From: Pseudomonas sp. LB-090624
GTDB lineage: Bacteria; Pseudomonadota; Gammaproteobacteria; Pseudomonadales; Pseudomonadaceae
Length of the DNA stretch: 64,000 bases
Assembly (NCBI RefSeq): GCF_003205205.1
Contig: NZ_QJRL01000004.1
Span: forward strand, 186,001 to 250,000
Direction: 5' to 3'
The notes below the pieces were generated by a model, which was not told the DNA's origin, made no database searches, and saw only the letters and a list, made by a program, of their open reading frames with translations. This document shows positions 8,489-17,856 of the stretch, piece by piece. Position 1 is the stretch's first letter. Every line of letters begins with the position of its first letter. The position numbers and the translations under genes were made by a program.

Positions 8489-9817
8489 TCAGCTCAGCGA
8501 AGCCGCTTGCTGCAGGTTCAGGGAACGGGTTTCCGGGGCCAGCGCGACCGAGAAGGCCAAGCCGACGAAGGTCACGGCGGCGGCGGCGTACATGGTCGCG
8601 CCAATGCCGTAGCTCTCCAGCGCGATGGGGACCAGCCAGGTGCCGACGGCCGCGCCGACACGCGACATCGAGGTGCCTACACCTACCGCGCCAGCGCGAA
8701 TCTCGGTGGGAAACAACTCGTTGGGGTAGACCAGCTGCAGCACCTGGGCGCCGCCGATGAACAGCGCGTAAGCGCCGAATAGGGCGAGGATGAGCATCTC
8801 GTTGCCGTTGCTGAAAGCACCCAGGCCGAGCAGCGCCAGCCCTGACCAGAAGAAGCTGTGCAGCAGCGTGGTACGGCGCCCGATGGTGTTCAGCAGGCGG
8901 GTGCCGATGATGCAACCGACCACGAACAGGCAAGTGATGGCGACTGAACCGATGGCTGCCCAGTCCCCTTTCAGGTTGAGCGCGCCCAACACTTTCGGAG
9001 CGAAAGCGTATACGGCAAACACCGGGATCACTGAGCAGGTCCAGAACATGGTCACGAACAGCATGCGTTTGCCGTAGCCGGAGTGCAGCAGGCTGAGGAG
9101 CGACAGCTTGCGGGTCTTGGGTTCTTCCGGCAGGTTCTGCAGCGAGAAGTTGTTGCCGTACACGCGCTTGATCACCTGTTCGGCCTCGGCCGAGCGGCCT
9201 TTGCTGATCAGCCAGCGTGGCGACTCCGGTGTGCCGAGACGGATGGCGAACAGCAGCGCGCCGATCACTGCGGCACTGGCCAGCACCAGGCGCCAGGCAT
9301 CCTCACCGCCGTGGCGCAGGATTGCTTCCCCGACCATGTAGGCGGTGGCAGCACCGGCGAACCACAGCACGGTCAGGGTGGCCAGGCGCGGGCCACGGTT
9401 TTTCTTCGGCAAAAACTCCACCAGCAGCGATGTCGCCACGGGGTACTCGATGCCCACTGCAATACCGATGGCAAAACGCAGCAGGAACAACGCCAGTGCA
9501 GACTCCACCCAGAACTGCGCCAGCGAGGCCAGGATGAACAGGGTCGGGCCGACGAAGAACACGCGCTTGCGGCCGAAGCGGTCGGTCAGCCAACCGCCGA
9601 AGAAGCCTCCGAAGAAAATGCCGATCAGCGCCGACGCGGCGATCATGCCTTGCCAGAAACTGGTCAGGCTCAGGCCCGCAGACATCTGCACCATGGCCAC
9701 GCCGATGAGGCTCAGTACATAGCCGTCAACGAACGAGCCGCCACCGGAACGCAAGGTCAGCAACTGGTGAAAGTTGTTGATCGGTACATCTTCAATCGAA
9801 ACATTCGGACTTGTCAT
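8489..9817 (-). CDS. MFS transporter, sugar/organic-acid porter type
   Basis: A 442-residue protein with about 12 membrane spans. The loop 2-3 signature GGWLTDRFGRKRVF and the inter-domain motif PESPRWLISKGR are typical of the sugar/metabolite:H+ symporter group, and the second-half signature GRRTTLL is also present. Start at ATG 9817, with AGGA upstream, rather than 9847. It probably imports the substrate of the surrounding cluster, since it sits between the FAD oxidase and the lyase in the same direction. The solute itself cannot be inferred. Confidence 0.87.
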   Translation of the reverse strand: MTSPNVSIEDVPINNFHQLLTLRSGGGSFVDGYVLSLIGVAMVQMSAGLSLTSFWQGMIAASALIGIFFGGFFGGWLTDRFGRKRVFFVGPTLFILASLAQFWVESALALFLLRFAIGIAVGIEYPVATSLLVEFLPKKNRGPRLATLTVLWFAGAATAYMVGEAILRHGGEDAWRLVLASAAVIGALLFAIRLGTPESPRWLISKGRSAEAEQVIKRVYGNNFSLQNLPEEPKTRKLSLLSLLHSGYGKRMLFVTMFWTCSVIPVFAVYAFAPKVLGALNLKGDWAAIGSVAITCLFVVGCIIGTRLLNTIGRRTTLLHSFFWSGLALLGLGAFSNGNEMLILALFGAYALFIGGAQVLQLVYPNELFPTEIRAGAVGVGTSMSRVGAAVGTWLVPIALESYGIGATMYAAAAVTFVGLAFSVALAPETRSLNLQQAASLS

Positions 9818-10000
9818 TATTGTTCCTACCATTTCTGCTACATGCACATATTCAAGGCGAGCGCCTCCGCGAAACTGAAAACACTGTTCAGCCCCGGGGT
9901 ACCCGGTAATTACTACCGGCCATCAATTTCGGGCTGAGTGAGCCCGTGCCGGCGAATCGAATGCCGACATATCTGTTCTATGCCTGAAACCTGCTATCGA

Positions 10001-11320
10001 TCAGCTTTCTTTGCCAGCGCGGAACTGCCCCCACATCAGGTTGGCGTTCAAACCCAGTGAAACCAAGGGCTGCGGCGGGTTCGAGCAAGGCCCGGGGGCA
10101 TTCAGCAAAAATTCGATCAGTGCGTTCTTGTCACCGGCCAGCCAGTCGGCCAGCAACTTGCCGGTGACCGTACCGCGAGTAACGCCCAGGCCATTGCAGC
10201 ACAATGCGCCGACCACATTGGGCGCCAACTTGCCAAAGAAACCCATGTGATTACGCGACAAGGCCAGTGCACCGCCCCAGGTGTATTCGAAGTCAACGCC
10301 GGGCAACATCGGGAAACGCCGGGCGAACGATTCGCGGTGACGCTCGACGAAGCGCGCCAGGTATTTGCGGTTGCTGCGCCCGTCGGGGTTGTAGCTGAAG
10401 CTGTTGCGGATCAACAGGCGGTTGTCGACAGTACGGCGCATGGTGGTGCCGAACGGGTCTGCGGGGATCACGCCCCAATAGGGTTTGCCGCCCAGGCGGG
10501 CCTGCTCTTCCTCGGTCAGCGGGCGGGTAATGCTGCCGTAGGTGAACACCGGCAGCATGCGGCCCTTGAGGAAGCCGAAGCTCATGCCGAAGGCATTGGT
10601 GGTCAGCACCAATTTTTCGGCGGTGATCGAGCCCTTGGCGTGTCGCAGCACCACCTTGTCACCGTACTCGACCTCGGTGATCGGCGTGTGCTCATACAGC
10701 GAGACATTGCCCGGCAGGCTGTCGGCCAGGCCTTTGACCAGCGCCGAGGGTTGCAGCAAGGCGGTACCGGGGGTAAACAGGCCTTTGCGGTAGAAATGCG
10801 TACCGATGTGCTCGGGCAGGTCGCGCCCTTCGATCACTTCGTAGGGTTGGCCGAGTTTATCCAGGCCACGCCGATAGGCATCCAGCACGGCGATGCCACG
10901 ACCCTCGACGGCGGCCTGGTACTTGCCGCAATGGCGGAACTGGCACTCGATGTCGTAGCGCTCGATCAGCTCCTTGAGGTAGGACTGGCCACCCAGGTTG
11001 AGCTTGAGCACGGTCTTGGCGATGTCGATGTCGCCGATGTAGTCCTCGGCGCCGATATCGTGCGGCAGGTCAATGGCAAAGCCGGCGTTACGCCCGGAGG
11101 TGCCAAAGCCAACCTCCTGCGCCTCGATCAACACGATCTCGTCATCCGGAAAGTTCGTCGCCAGCTGACGCGCGGCGGCCAAGCCGGTAAAACCGGCGCC
11201 GACCACCACCCAGCGGGCCTGGCTGTGGCCACTGTGGGCCGCCCTTGGCGTGCGGGGCTTGCTCAGGTGATACCAACCACAGGTGGCATCATCGGCAGGT
11301 AACGAACTTATTCTTGTCAT
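10001..11320 (-). CDS. FAD-dependent amine/amino-acid oxidoreductase (PuuB/DadA type)
   Basis: A 439-residue flavoprotein of the DAO family. The dinucleotide-binding motif VVVGAGFTGLAAARQLA lies near residues 38-54 and GFGTSGRNAGF, typical of the gamma-glutamylputrescine oxidase branch, follows near residue 72. The C-terminal FAD contact is GALCCNGLGVTRGT. It probably oxidises an amine or imino acid to an aldehyde or keto acid, to be finished by the aldehyde dehydrogenase of the same cluster. First structural gene after the regulator. Family firm, substrate unknown. Confidence 0.85.
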   Translation of the reverse strand: MTRISSLPADDATCGWYHLSKPRTPRAAHSGHSQARWVVVGAGFTGLAAARQLATNFPDDEIVLIEAQEVGFGTSGRNAGFAIDLPHDIGAEDYIGDIDIAKTVLKLNLGGQSYLKELIERYDIECQFRHCGKYQAAVEGRGIAVLDAYRRGLDKLGQPYEVIEGRDLPEHIGTHFYRKGLFTPGTALLQPSALVKGLADSLPGNVSLYEHTPITEVEYGDKVVLRHAKGSITAEKLVLTTNAFGMSFGFLKGRMLPVFTYGSITRPLTEEEQARLGGKPYWGVIPADPFGTTMRRTVDNRLLIRNSFSYNPDGRSNRKYLARFVERHRESFARRFPMLPGVDFEYTWGGALALSRNHMGFFGKLAPNVVGALCCNGLGVTRGTVTGKLLADWLAGDKNALIEFLLNAPGPCSNPPQPLVSLGLNANLMWGQFRAGKES

Positions 11321-11381
11321 CTCACTAACCTGGTTCTTGTTGTCGACGGTGGGTCAGCGCCGACGGCCTGACCGGGGTAAC

Positions 11382-12098
11382 TCATAGTTGAATCGGTACA
11401 TCCAGCCCTTGCGGTGCGGCGTATTCGGCCATGCGCCGGCGGGACAGCTCGAAATGTTCGCGCACCAACTGGCCAGCGCTTTGCGGGTCGCGGCGCTCGA
11501 TGGCCTGGATCATCTGGTCGTGCTGGTCGCAGGCCACTTCAAGGTCGCGCTGCATGTCATCGGTGGTCGGGTGGCGGTAGAAAATCTTGCCCAGCCGGGT
11601 ATGGTCGATCAGCAGGCGACGCAGGCTCGGCAGCAGGTAGTCGTTGTGCGCCATCTTGCCGATTTCCAGGTGGAAGGCGTCGTTGTAGAGCACGCGGTTT
11701 TCCACGTCGCGCTCTTCGATGGCGCGGCGGAAGTGGGCCTGAATGGCCTTGAGCCCTTCGATTTCAGCTTCGCTGGCGTAGGTGGCGGCCAACTGGGTAG
11801 TGGCCACGTAGATAAGCGGCGCAGCAACGTAGAAGCTGTGCAGCGACTCATGGTTCATGGCGGCGACACGGGGGGCGCGGTTAGCTTCCAGTTCGATGTA
11901 GCCTTCGGCGGCAATCTGGCGCAGCAGCTCACGCACCGGGGGGCGCGACAGGCCAAACTCATCGCACAGGGCCAGCTCGTCCACCACCGCACCTGGCGCC
12001 AGCTCCATGCTGAGGATCCGACGGCGCAGCGCTTCGGCGAGGACGGCTTTGCGGTCCTGCGGCACGTCGGCGGTGAGGGGTTGAACACTGGCTTTCAT
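11382..12098 (-). CDS. GntR-family regulator, FCD subfamily
   Basis: A 238-residue regulator: N-terminal winged helix (about residues 15-80, with LALCDEFGLSRPPVRELLRQI as recognition region) and a C-terminal FCD ligand domain with the metal-site pattern YNDAFHLEI and later histidines. The start is ambiguous: ATG 12119 has no clear ribosome site, while ATG 12098 has GAAGG six bases before it and is preferred. It heads the minus-strand catabolic cluster and is the obvious local regulator. A candidate operator lies just upstream. Confidence 0.85.
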   Translation of the reverse strand: MKASVQPLTADVPQDRKAVLAEALRRRILSMELAPGAVVDELALCDEFGLSRPPVRELLRQIAAEGYIELEANRAPRVAAMNHESLHSFYVAAPLIYVATTQLAATYASEAEIEGLKAIQAHFRRAIEERDVENRVLYNDAFHLEIGKMAHNDYLLPSLRRLLIDHTRLGKIFYRHPTTDDMQRDLEVACDQHDQMIQAIERRDPQSAGQLVREHFELSRRRMAEYAAPQGLDVPIQL

Positions 12099-12124
12099 GG
12101 CGGCCTTCTTTGTTGTCATAGCGC

Positions 12125-12177
12125 TGTGTCTACTATTTGTATAACGACTATAGGGCACTGTTAGACAATGTGTCTAC
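12125..12177. promoter_or_regulatory. candidate operator for the GntR-FCD regulator
   Basis: TAGACA-ATG-TGTCTA (12162-12176) is a perfect 6-bp inverted repeat with a 3-base spacer, the size usual for FCD/GntR operators. The half-site TGTGTCTAC occurs twice in the same orientation, at 12125-12133 and 12169-12177, 44 bases apart, which is about four helical turns. Binding is inferred. Confidence 0.5.
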
Positions 12178-12477
12178 AGCATTTTCGATGAACGGCGAAA
12201 ACTGTCTGGCCCTTTGTTTTCAAGGGTTCCAGCGGGGTTAGAGGGGAGATTAAACACCCTCGAGGCTGCATTGCCAAACCGGACAGGTAATTATCCGGAT
12301 CAGACAAATGTGCAGGAATTCACCGCTGCACCGGCCCACAACCCGGCACCGACCACCCGGCGATGGACAGCATGGTCACATGGCGTTGCCTGAAGCCCCA
12401 GGGCCCGCCGGGCGACCCGAATGAACGCTGGCGCCGCCCTGCAGGTCAGCTGCTTACATTCACAAGGAGGGCTTGCC
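12178..12477. other. intergenic region, no gene seen
   Basis: About 300 bases between the operator and the DUF2892-type gene. It must hold the promoter of that gene; an AAGGAGG ribosome site is at its end (near 12463). No repeat or RNA gene is recognisable. Confidence 0.5.
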
Positions 12478-12816
12478 ATGCTCGATATTCATTCCGCTGC
12501 GTCATCGCAGCACAATGTTCATGGCCTGGAACGGGTCGGTTCTCTGGCGGGAGGCGCGCTGATGTTCAGCAAGGGGCTCCGCCATGGCGGCCTGGTTGGA
12601 TTGCTGCAAATGGTGGTCGGAGGGCTGGCGGTGGCCCGTGGCGTCAGCGGGCATTGCTCGACCAAGGCCTGGTGGCAGCAGCATCGGCAGGAATACCACC
12701 GCTTGCGTTCGGATATCGAACGCAGTGCCTCGGAGCTGGCGGCGTTGAAGGCCAGCGCCAAGGCGGCGACACGCGGGGTGACGGTGACAGGGAAGGATCC
12801 ACTGTCCGCCAGTTGA
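12478..12816 (+). CDS. DUF2892-like small membrane protein
   Basis: A 112-residue protein with a central membrane segment (GGALMFSKGLRHGG, then LLQMVVGGLAVARG) followed by a GHC motif, which is the pattern of the YgaP-type membrane domain (DUF2892). A charged helical tail follows. The frame is open from 12421, but ATG 12478 has a strong AAGGAGG site. There is no rhodanese domain, unlike YgaP. Function unknown. It ends convergent with the next gene across a REP-like hairpin. Confidence 0.65.
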   Translation: MLDIHSAASSQHNVHGLERVGSLAGGALMFSKGLRHGGLVGLLQMVVGGLAVARGVSGHCSTKAWWQQHRQEYHRLRSDIERSASELAALKASAKAATRGVTVTGKDPLSAS

Positions 12817-12830
12817 TTTTGCTTCGCCTG

Positions 12831-12870
12831 TGCCAGCCTCTTCGCGGGCGTGCCTGTGAAGAGGCTGGCA
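12831..12870. repeat. REP-type hairpin between convergent genes
   Basis: TGCCAGCCTCTTC pairs perfectly with GAAGAGGCTGGCA (13 bp) around a GCGGGC-containing loop. The core resembles P. putida-type REP elements, and its place between two converging genes suggests it also acts as a terminator. Confidence 0.65.
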
Positions 12871-12886
12871 TAGGCGACAGGGATGC

Positions 12887-14095
12887 TTAACGCAACGCCT
12901 TGCTCTGCAACACCTCGGAACGCCGCCCCAGCACATTCTCGCTGATCTGCACGAACTCTTCGGTGCTCACGCTGGGCAGGCGCATCAGCCCGCGCACCAC
13001 ATCGTCCAACGACCGCTTGGCCTGGGAATGGATGCGTATTTCCTTGTCCAGCGCTTGCAGCAGCATCACGCCACGGGCCACCTGAGCCGGGGTGGCACGC
13101 TCCCCCTTGAGCCGGGTTACCTTGGCGCCCTGCTTGCTCAGGCGGGCCTGCCAAGCCTGGTAACGGTCGTCACTCACCCCACCGGAACGGCGCAACAACT
13201 CACTGGCGTAATAGTCGGTCAGGCTCTCCACCAGCCAGTCACTGCCATCACGCCCGCGGATTTGTGCAAACAGCTGCACCACTTCACGCAGCAACGGGCT
13301 GCTACCGTTCTCGCTGACCATTGGCCGACCACTGTGCAGGTACAGCGAGCCCTGGGCCGCCATCGCTCCGCGCCACATACCGTCACGCGCCCCCACCAGC
13401 AGCAGCTTCGGCGGCTTGCGCGGGAACACCGCCTGCAATTGCGGCCAGACGAAGGTGAGCAAGGTCAGGCTGTCCATCCGCCGCATCCCCTGCCCCACCG
13501 GTGCGGCCACGGTCACGTCGGTATCGCCCAGGCGGGCACGGCGGCTGCCCAGGTCGCCGGCGAGCATCCAGCCGGTCGGGCGATCGAACAGGCGCGAGAC
13601 ATTGTCGATACGGAACTTGTCCTTGCCCACGCGCGGCCACGGCGTCTCGATGCTTTTCCAGCCCTCGGGCAGGTCGAATGCCAAGCGCGCGACCAGTTCG
13701 GTCCCATCCTGCTGGTCGAGGCGCGCAGGCGGTACCAACTGGTCGCCGAGGAACAGCGCCCAATGCGGGGTGATACGCGATGAATAGGCGCCGTTGCTGA
13801 GTTTCTGGTCCAACTGCACACGGTAACTGAGGCTGGTCTTGCCGGGCGCTGGCTGCCACACACCACGCTGGCCATTGAGTTGCCATTGGCCGTCAGCCTG
13901 GAAGCCGCTGTAGGCGCCGGCTTTGCCCAGGTCGAAGTCCAGCCTGCGCACGGCGCTGCCTTCGGCCAATGTCACGCGAACTTCTGCCTGACCACTGGCT
14001 GGTAACAGGCGCACCTGATAGTCGAGGTCGACCTTTTTCGCCCAGGCCGGCGAGCTGGCCATCAGGCCCAACAGCAGCAACAGCTGGCAACGCAT
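12887..14095 (-). CDS. secreted gluzincin-like protein lacking the HExxH zinc site
   Basis: A 402-residue protein with a signal peptide (first 19 residues, ending SPAWA). Residues about 20-170 look like the beta-rich N-terminal domain of M1/M61-type peptidases. In the catalytic region the downstream element WLVESLTDYYASELLRRSG resembles the glutamate-plus-YY helix of M61 enzymes (WLxEGxxxYY), but where HExxH is expected the sequence reads LREVVQLFAQ, with no histidine pair. It is therefore probably a non-catalytic relative. AAGGAG stands before the ATG. Family placement is by eye and moderate. Confidence 0.6.
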   Translation of the reverse strand: MRCQLLLLLGLMASSPAWAKKVDLDYQVRLLPASGQAEVRVTLAEGSAVRRLDFDLGKAGAYSGFQADGQWQLNGQRGVWQPAPGKTSLSYRVQLDQKLSNGAYSSRITPHWALFLGDQLVPPARLDQQDGTELVARLAFDLPEGWKSIETPWPRVGKDKFRIDNVSRLFDRPTGWMLAGDLGSRRARLGDTDVTVAAPVGQGMRRMDSLTLLTFVWPQLQAVFPRKPPKLLLVGARDGMWRGAMAAQGSLYLHSGRPMVSENGSSPLLREVVQLFAQIRGRDGSDWLVESLTDYYASELLRRSGGVSDDRYQAWQARLSKQGAKVTRLKGERATPAQVARGVMLLQALDKEIRIHSQAKRSLDDVVRGLMRLPSVSTEEFVQISENVLGRRSEVLQSKALR

Positions 14096-14136
14096 ACAGA
14101 AACTCCTTGTTTCCCCGTGGCAGCGGGCCGCGCGGG

Positions 14137-14586
14137 TCAGCTGGCGCGGAAGATCAGGTGGTCTTCCCAGTCGTCTTCGTGCACGTCCTGCTCCCTGAGC
14201 ATACGCCCCGACTGGGAAATGCGCTGTTCATGGACCTGCTGGCGATCGCCACAGACCAGGTGATGCCAGGCCGGCAGGTCCTTACCCTCGCTGACCAGGC
14301 GGTAACCGCAGGTGCTCGGCAGCCAGGTGAACTGGTCGGCCTTGCCCGGTGTGAGCTGGATGCAGTCTGGCACCTGAGCAAAGCGATTGGGATAGTCGCT
14401 GCACTGGCAGGTTTGCATGTCCAGCAGCTTGCAGGCGATGCGTGTGTAATAGACGCTGTTGTCGTCTTCGTCCTCGAGCTTTTGCAGGCAGCACAGGCCA
14501 CAGCCGTCGCACAGCGACTCCCACTCTTGCGGGTCGAGTTGTTCGAGGGTCTTGCGCCGCCAGAACGGCGCGTTTTCAGCGATCAT
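14137..14586 (-). CDS. YcgN-family cysteine-cluster protein (UPF0260)
   Basis: A 149-residue protein matching the YcgN/UPF0260 family in length and in its cysteines: [12 protein letters not shown] near residues 26-37, [15 protein letters not shown], and later single cysteines in CIQL, CGYR and CGDR. The clustered cysteines suggest a metal or iron-sulfur site, which is not proven for the family. It lies 41 bases downstream of the pseudo-peptidase gene's start, on the same strand, and is transcribed towards it. Confidence 0.85.
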   Translation of the reverse strand: MIAENAPFWRRKTLEQLDPQEWESLCDGCGLCCLQKLEDEDDNSVYYTRIACKLLDMQTCQCSDYPNRFAQVPDCIQLTPGKADQFTWLPSTCGYRLVSEGKDLPAWHHLVCGDRQQVHEQRISQSGRMLREQDVHEDDWEDHLIFRAS

Positions 14587-14731
14587 TACACGGGTTTCCT
14601 GCAGTCATCTCGGGGCCACGGCGCGCGGCGGCGCCAGTCTAGAGCCTGGCCTTCGGCAAAGCCAGACCGCTTGTCAGTCGCAACGGGAGGCAGTAGCGTG
14701 CGCTTTTCCCCGTTCTTATGCAGGAGCCGTC

Positions 14732-15325
14732 ATGAGCGCCAACCCCCGCATTGCCGATTACGCCATCAACGAGCAGTTCATCAACCGCTGGTCACCACGG
14801 GCCTTCACCGCCGAGCCGATCAGCGAAGAGACGCTGCTGAGCTTCCTGGAAGCCGCCCGCTGGGCGCCGTCGGCGTACAACTCACAGCCTTGGCGCTTCC
14901 TGTACGCCCGCCGTGACACGCCGAGCTGGGAGCGTTACCTGAGCCTGCTGGTGCCGTTCAACCGCAGCTGGGCGCAACAGGCGTCGGCGCTGGTCCTGGT
15001 GATTTCCAAGACCACCTTCGCCGCCCCGGGCGCCACGGAAGAAAAACCGGCGCTGTGGCACACCTTCGACACAGGCTCAGCCTGGGGGCACCTGGCCCTG
15101 CAAGCCAGCCTCAGCGGCTGGCATACCCATGGCATGGCCGGTTTCGACCAGGACCTGGCACGTCAGGAACTGAAGATTCCTGAAGGCTATGTGCTGCATG
15201 CCATGGTGGCGATCGGCAAGCTGGGTGACAAGGCCAGCCTGGATGAAGCACTGCAGGCACGTGAAGTGCCTAGCCCGCGCAAACCGCTGAGCGAGCTGGC
15301 TGCCGAAGGTGATTTCAGCCTGTAA
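14732..15325 (+). CDS. nitroreductase family protein
   Basis: A 197-residue flavin-dependent oxidoreductase of the nitroreductase fold. The FMN-contact elements are RWSPRAF near residue 22, ARWAPSAYNSQPWRF near residue 42, and the C-terminal AIGKLGD. A GGAG site precedes ATG 14732. Such enzymes reduce nitro groups, quinones or enones with NAD(P)H; the natural substrate cannot be told. It stands alone, divergent from the YcgN-type gene and followed by a REP hairpin. Confidence 0.85.
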   Translation: MSANPRIADYAINEQFINRWSPRAFTAEPISEETLLSFLEAARWAPSAYNSQPWRFLYARRDTPSWERYLSLLVPFNRSWAQQASALVLVISKTTFAAPGATEEKPALWHTFDTGSAWGHLALQASLSGWHTHGMAGFDQDLARQELKIPEGYVLHAMVAIGKLGDKASLDEALQAREVPSPRKPLSELAAEGDFSL

Positions 15326-15337
15326 GCCTTGCGGAGG

Positions 15338-15373
15338 CCGGCCTCTTCGCGGGCGAGCCCGCGAAAAGGCCGG
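15338..15373. repeat. REP-type hairpin
   Basis: CCGGCCTCTTCGCGGG pairs with CCCGCGAAAAGGCCGG, one mismatch, loop CGAG. It lies between the converging nitroreductase and hydroxyacid dehydrogenase genes and probably also ends transcription. Confidence 0.75.
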
Positions 15374-15387
15374 TACCGGCACATCAA

Positions 15388-16320
15388 TCAGTAGCCCCGG
15401 GCGAAATCGACTTCGCCACGCAACCCCTGCCCCGCCGCATACGCTCGCACATTCTCCACAAACAAACGCACCATCGCCGCTGGCGACGTGGGCGCCGAGC
15501 TGTGCCCGGTCAGCAGCAAGCCCCAGGCGGTCCAGAACGGGTGTTGCTTGGGCAGCGGCTCCTGGCGGCACACATCGATCACCGCACCGGCCAGGTGGCC
15601 TTCTTTCAATGCCTCGACCAAGTCAGCATCGACCACCGCCACCCCGCGCCCGGCATTGATGAACAGCGCCGTGGGCTGGAAGCACTTGAACAGTGCCGCG
15701 TCGTACAGGTCGTGGGTGGCCGGGGTATCCGGCAGCAGGTTGAGCACGTAGTCGACCTGGCCGACCATGCGCGGCAGGTCGGCCAGTGCCGCCACCTCGA
15801 TGAACGGTGCCTGCTCACGGGCACTGCTGGCAACGCCGTACAGCTCCACGCCAAACGGCTGCAAGCACTCGGCCACGCGCTGGCCGATGTCGCCAGTGCC
15901 AACGATCAGCACCTTGCGCCCTTCCAGGCTGCGCCCCGGCCGGTCATCCCAGCGCCGCTCGACCTGGCTGACCAGGCGCGACAGGACCTCGCGCTCATGG
16001 CCCAGCATATACGTCAGCATGTATTCGGCCATCACCTGGCCGAAGATGCCCACTGCACGGGTCAGGCGGTAGTCACGTGGCAGGCCGTCGGCCAGCAATG
16101 GTGTGATGCCGGCCCAGGTCGACTGCATCCACTGCGGTTTATGGCCCTGGCGCAGCAAACTCGCCAGCAGGTCCGGCTGCCCCAGCCACACCGGGCACTG
16201 TGGTGCCTGGCGGGCCAGTTCAGCGGAGTCGCCACTGGTCAGGATTTCCACTTCCGGTGCAGCAGTACGCAACAGCTCGGCGTAGCGGGCATGATCATGC
16301 TCGGCAATCAGGACGCGCAT
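15388..16320 (-). CDS. D-2-hydroxyacid dehydrogenase (glyoxylate/hydroxypyruvate reductase-like)
   Basis: A 310-residue NAD(P)-dependent reductase of 2-keto acids. The Rossmann motif is VGTGDIGQRVAE, followed by catalytic Arg in NAGRGVAVVD, Glu in CRQEPLP and His in TGHSSAP. The phrase FGQVMAEYML and the short length fit the GhrA-like branch. It is the last gene of a block transcribed from rnd through ycgL; the gap to ycgL is only 2 bases. Exact substrate (glyoxylate, hydroxypyruvate or other) unknown. Confidence 0.88.
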   Translation of the reverse strand: MRVLIAEHDHARYAELLRTAAPEVEILTSGDSAELARQAPQCPVWLGQPDLLASLLRQGHKPQWMQSTWAGITPLLADGLPRDYRLTRAVGIFGQVMAEYMLTYMLGHEREVLSRLVSQVERRWDDRPGRSLEGRKVLIVGTGDIGQRVAECLQPFGVELYGVASSAREQAPFIEVAALADLPRMVGQVDYVLNLLPDTPATHDLYDAALFKCFQPTALFINAGRGVAVVDADLVEALKEGHLAGAVIDVCRQEPLPKQHPFWTAWGLLLTGHSSAPTSPAAMVRLFVENVRAYAAGQGLRGEVDFARGY

Positions 16321-16322
16321 GA

Positions 16323-16616
16323 TCAGGCCGGGTCGTTACGGCGCAGCAACTCTTCGGGCAGGTGCTCGATGTAGTCGTCATCCGGTGGTGGCATTTGCAG
16401 GTGGTAGCCCTGGTTGTCGAGGTTCTCCAGGACCTTGGTGATGTCCTCACGGGCCAACTTGCGCTCGGGGCTGAGCACCAGGTCGAACGCGTGCACGGGG
16501 GTGCCGAAGAACGGCAGCAGGCCTTCGGGCACGCGTTGCAGGCCATCGGCCTTGAGCACGTACAGGTACATTTCGTTCTTGCGGGGGCTCTTGTAAATCG
16601 AGCAAATGCGTTTCAT
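16323..16616 (-). CDS. YcgL-domain protein
   Basis: A 97-residue protein that fits the YcgL family from its first residues ([20 protein letters not shown]) to the PPPDDDYI tail. The family is small, soluble and of unknown function, often next to RNase D in gammaproteobacteria, as here. Its ATG overlaps the stop codon of rnd by four bases (ATGA), implying translational coupling. Confidence 0.88.
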   Translation of the reverse strand: MKRICSIYKSPRKNEMYLYVLKADGLQRVPEGLLPFFGTPVHAFDLVLSPERKLAREDITKVLENLDNQGYHLQMPPPDDDYIEHLPEELLRRNDPA

Positions 16617-17746
16617 GGGGTTTCTCCGGCGCCTGCAAGGCTGTCGAGCAGGGCCTGGCCCATGCGCTCACGGCGCCAGCCGCGCAACGCATCGGGCAGT
16701 TGATATGGGCCATTGGGGTAGCCGCTCTTGAGCAGCGCCTCCAGGGCTTTCTTGCGCAGCATCAGCTCGGGGGCAATCCCCAGGCGCTCGCCTTCGGCCT
16801 GGCCGATGGCACGCAGCTGCTTGAGGATACCGGCGGCCTCGATCGGCAGCGGCTCGGGCAACGGCGCTGGCCACTGCTCGGCAGGCAGGCTAGCGGCGCG
16901 CTTGATCAGCTGGACAAGGAACTCACCGTCCTGACGAATGGTGCGCGGGTGCATCTCGTCGATTTTGGCCAGTGCCGACAAATTGTTAGGCTGGCTCTTG
17001 GCCATGGGCCACAGCGAGTGCTCCTTGAGGATGCGGTTGCGCGGCACATCGCGGTTGCGCGCTTCGCGCTCGCGCCAGGCGCACAGCTCACGCAGCACTG
17101 CCAGTTGCTGGGGGGCCAGCTTCCAGGCCAGCTTGACGTCCCGGTACAGGGTTTCGGGCTCGACTTCGCGGCGCAAGGCGGCTACCAGTTCAGCGCCGTC
17201 CTCCAGTACCCAGGCGTATTTGTCGTCACTCAGGCGCGGGCGCAGCACAGTGAACAGCTCGGCTAGGTGCACGGCATCTTCGGCAGCGTAGCTGACCTGG
17301 GTGTCCGACAGCGGGCGCTGCAACCAGTCGGAGCGGGTTTCGCCCTTGGGCAGCTCGATGCCCAGCACTTCCTGCACCAGGCGCGAGTAGCCCATGGAGA
17401 AGCCCAGGTTGAGGTAACCAGCGGCCAGTTGGGTGTCGAACAGCGGCTGTGGCAATTTGCCGGTCAGGCGCAGCAGCACTTCAAGGTCTTCGCTGCAGGC
17501 GTGCAACACCTTGACCACGCCGCTGTCGTCGAGCAGATCGGCCAAGGGTTGCCAGTTGCCGATCAACAGCGGGTCGATCAGAAAGGCCCGCTGGCCGTCA
17601 CCCACCTGGATCAGCCCGGCTTTCGGGTAAAAGGTGTCGACCCGCATGAATTCGGTATCGACGGCGACAAAGGGCAGTTGGTGCCAGTCGCGGCAGTGTT
17701 CGGCCAGGCTCTGGTCGTCACGGATCCAGTGAATTTCGATGGCCAC
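16613..17746 (-). CDS. rnd: ribonuclease D
   Basis: A 377-residue 3'-to-5' exoribonuclease of the DEDDy class that trims tRNA precursors. All three exonuclease motifs are visible: DTEFMR (residues 29-34), [10 protein letters not shown] (Exo II) and [13 protein letters not shown] (Exo III, tyrosine type). An HRDC RNA-binding domain follows at about residues 210-290. Length is normal for the family. It heads the rnd-ycgL-dehydrogenase group and overlaps ycgL by four bases. Confidence 0.95.
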   Translation of the reverse strand: MAIEIHWIRDDQSLAEHCRDWHQLPFVAVDTEFMRVDTFYPKAGLIQVGDGQRAFLIDPLLIGNWQPLADLLDDSGVVKVLHACSEDLEVLLRLTGKLPQPLFDTQLAAGYLNLGFSMGYSRLVQEVLGIELPKGETRSDWLQRPLSDTQVSYAAEDAVHLAELFTVLRPRLSDDKYAWVLEDGAELVAALRREVEPETLYRDVKLAWKLAPQQLAVLRELCAWREREARNRDVPRNRILKEHSLWPMAKSQPNNLSALAKIDEMHPRTIRQDGEFLVQLIKRAASLPAEQWPAPLPEPLPIEAAGILKQLRAIGQAEGERLGIAPELMLRKKALEALLKSGYPNGPYQLPDALRGWRRERMGQALLDSLAGAGETP

Positions 17747-17856
17747 AAGGCTCTCCCACTAACATTGGCGCGCAGTATATACGGCGCGGGCACTGCTGGT
17801 GAAACCCGGGCCATCCTTGATATCGATCAGTGGTGCTGTTTTGCACGCGCCTGGCT

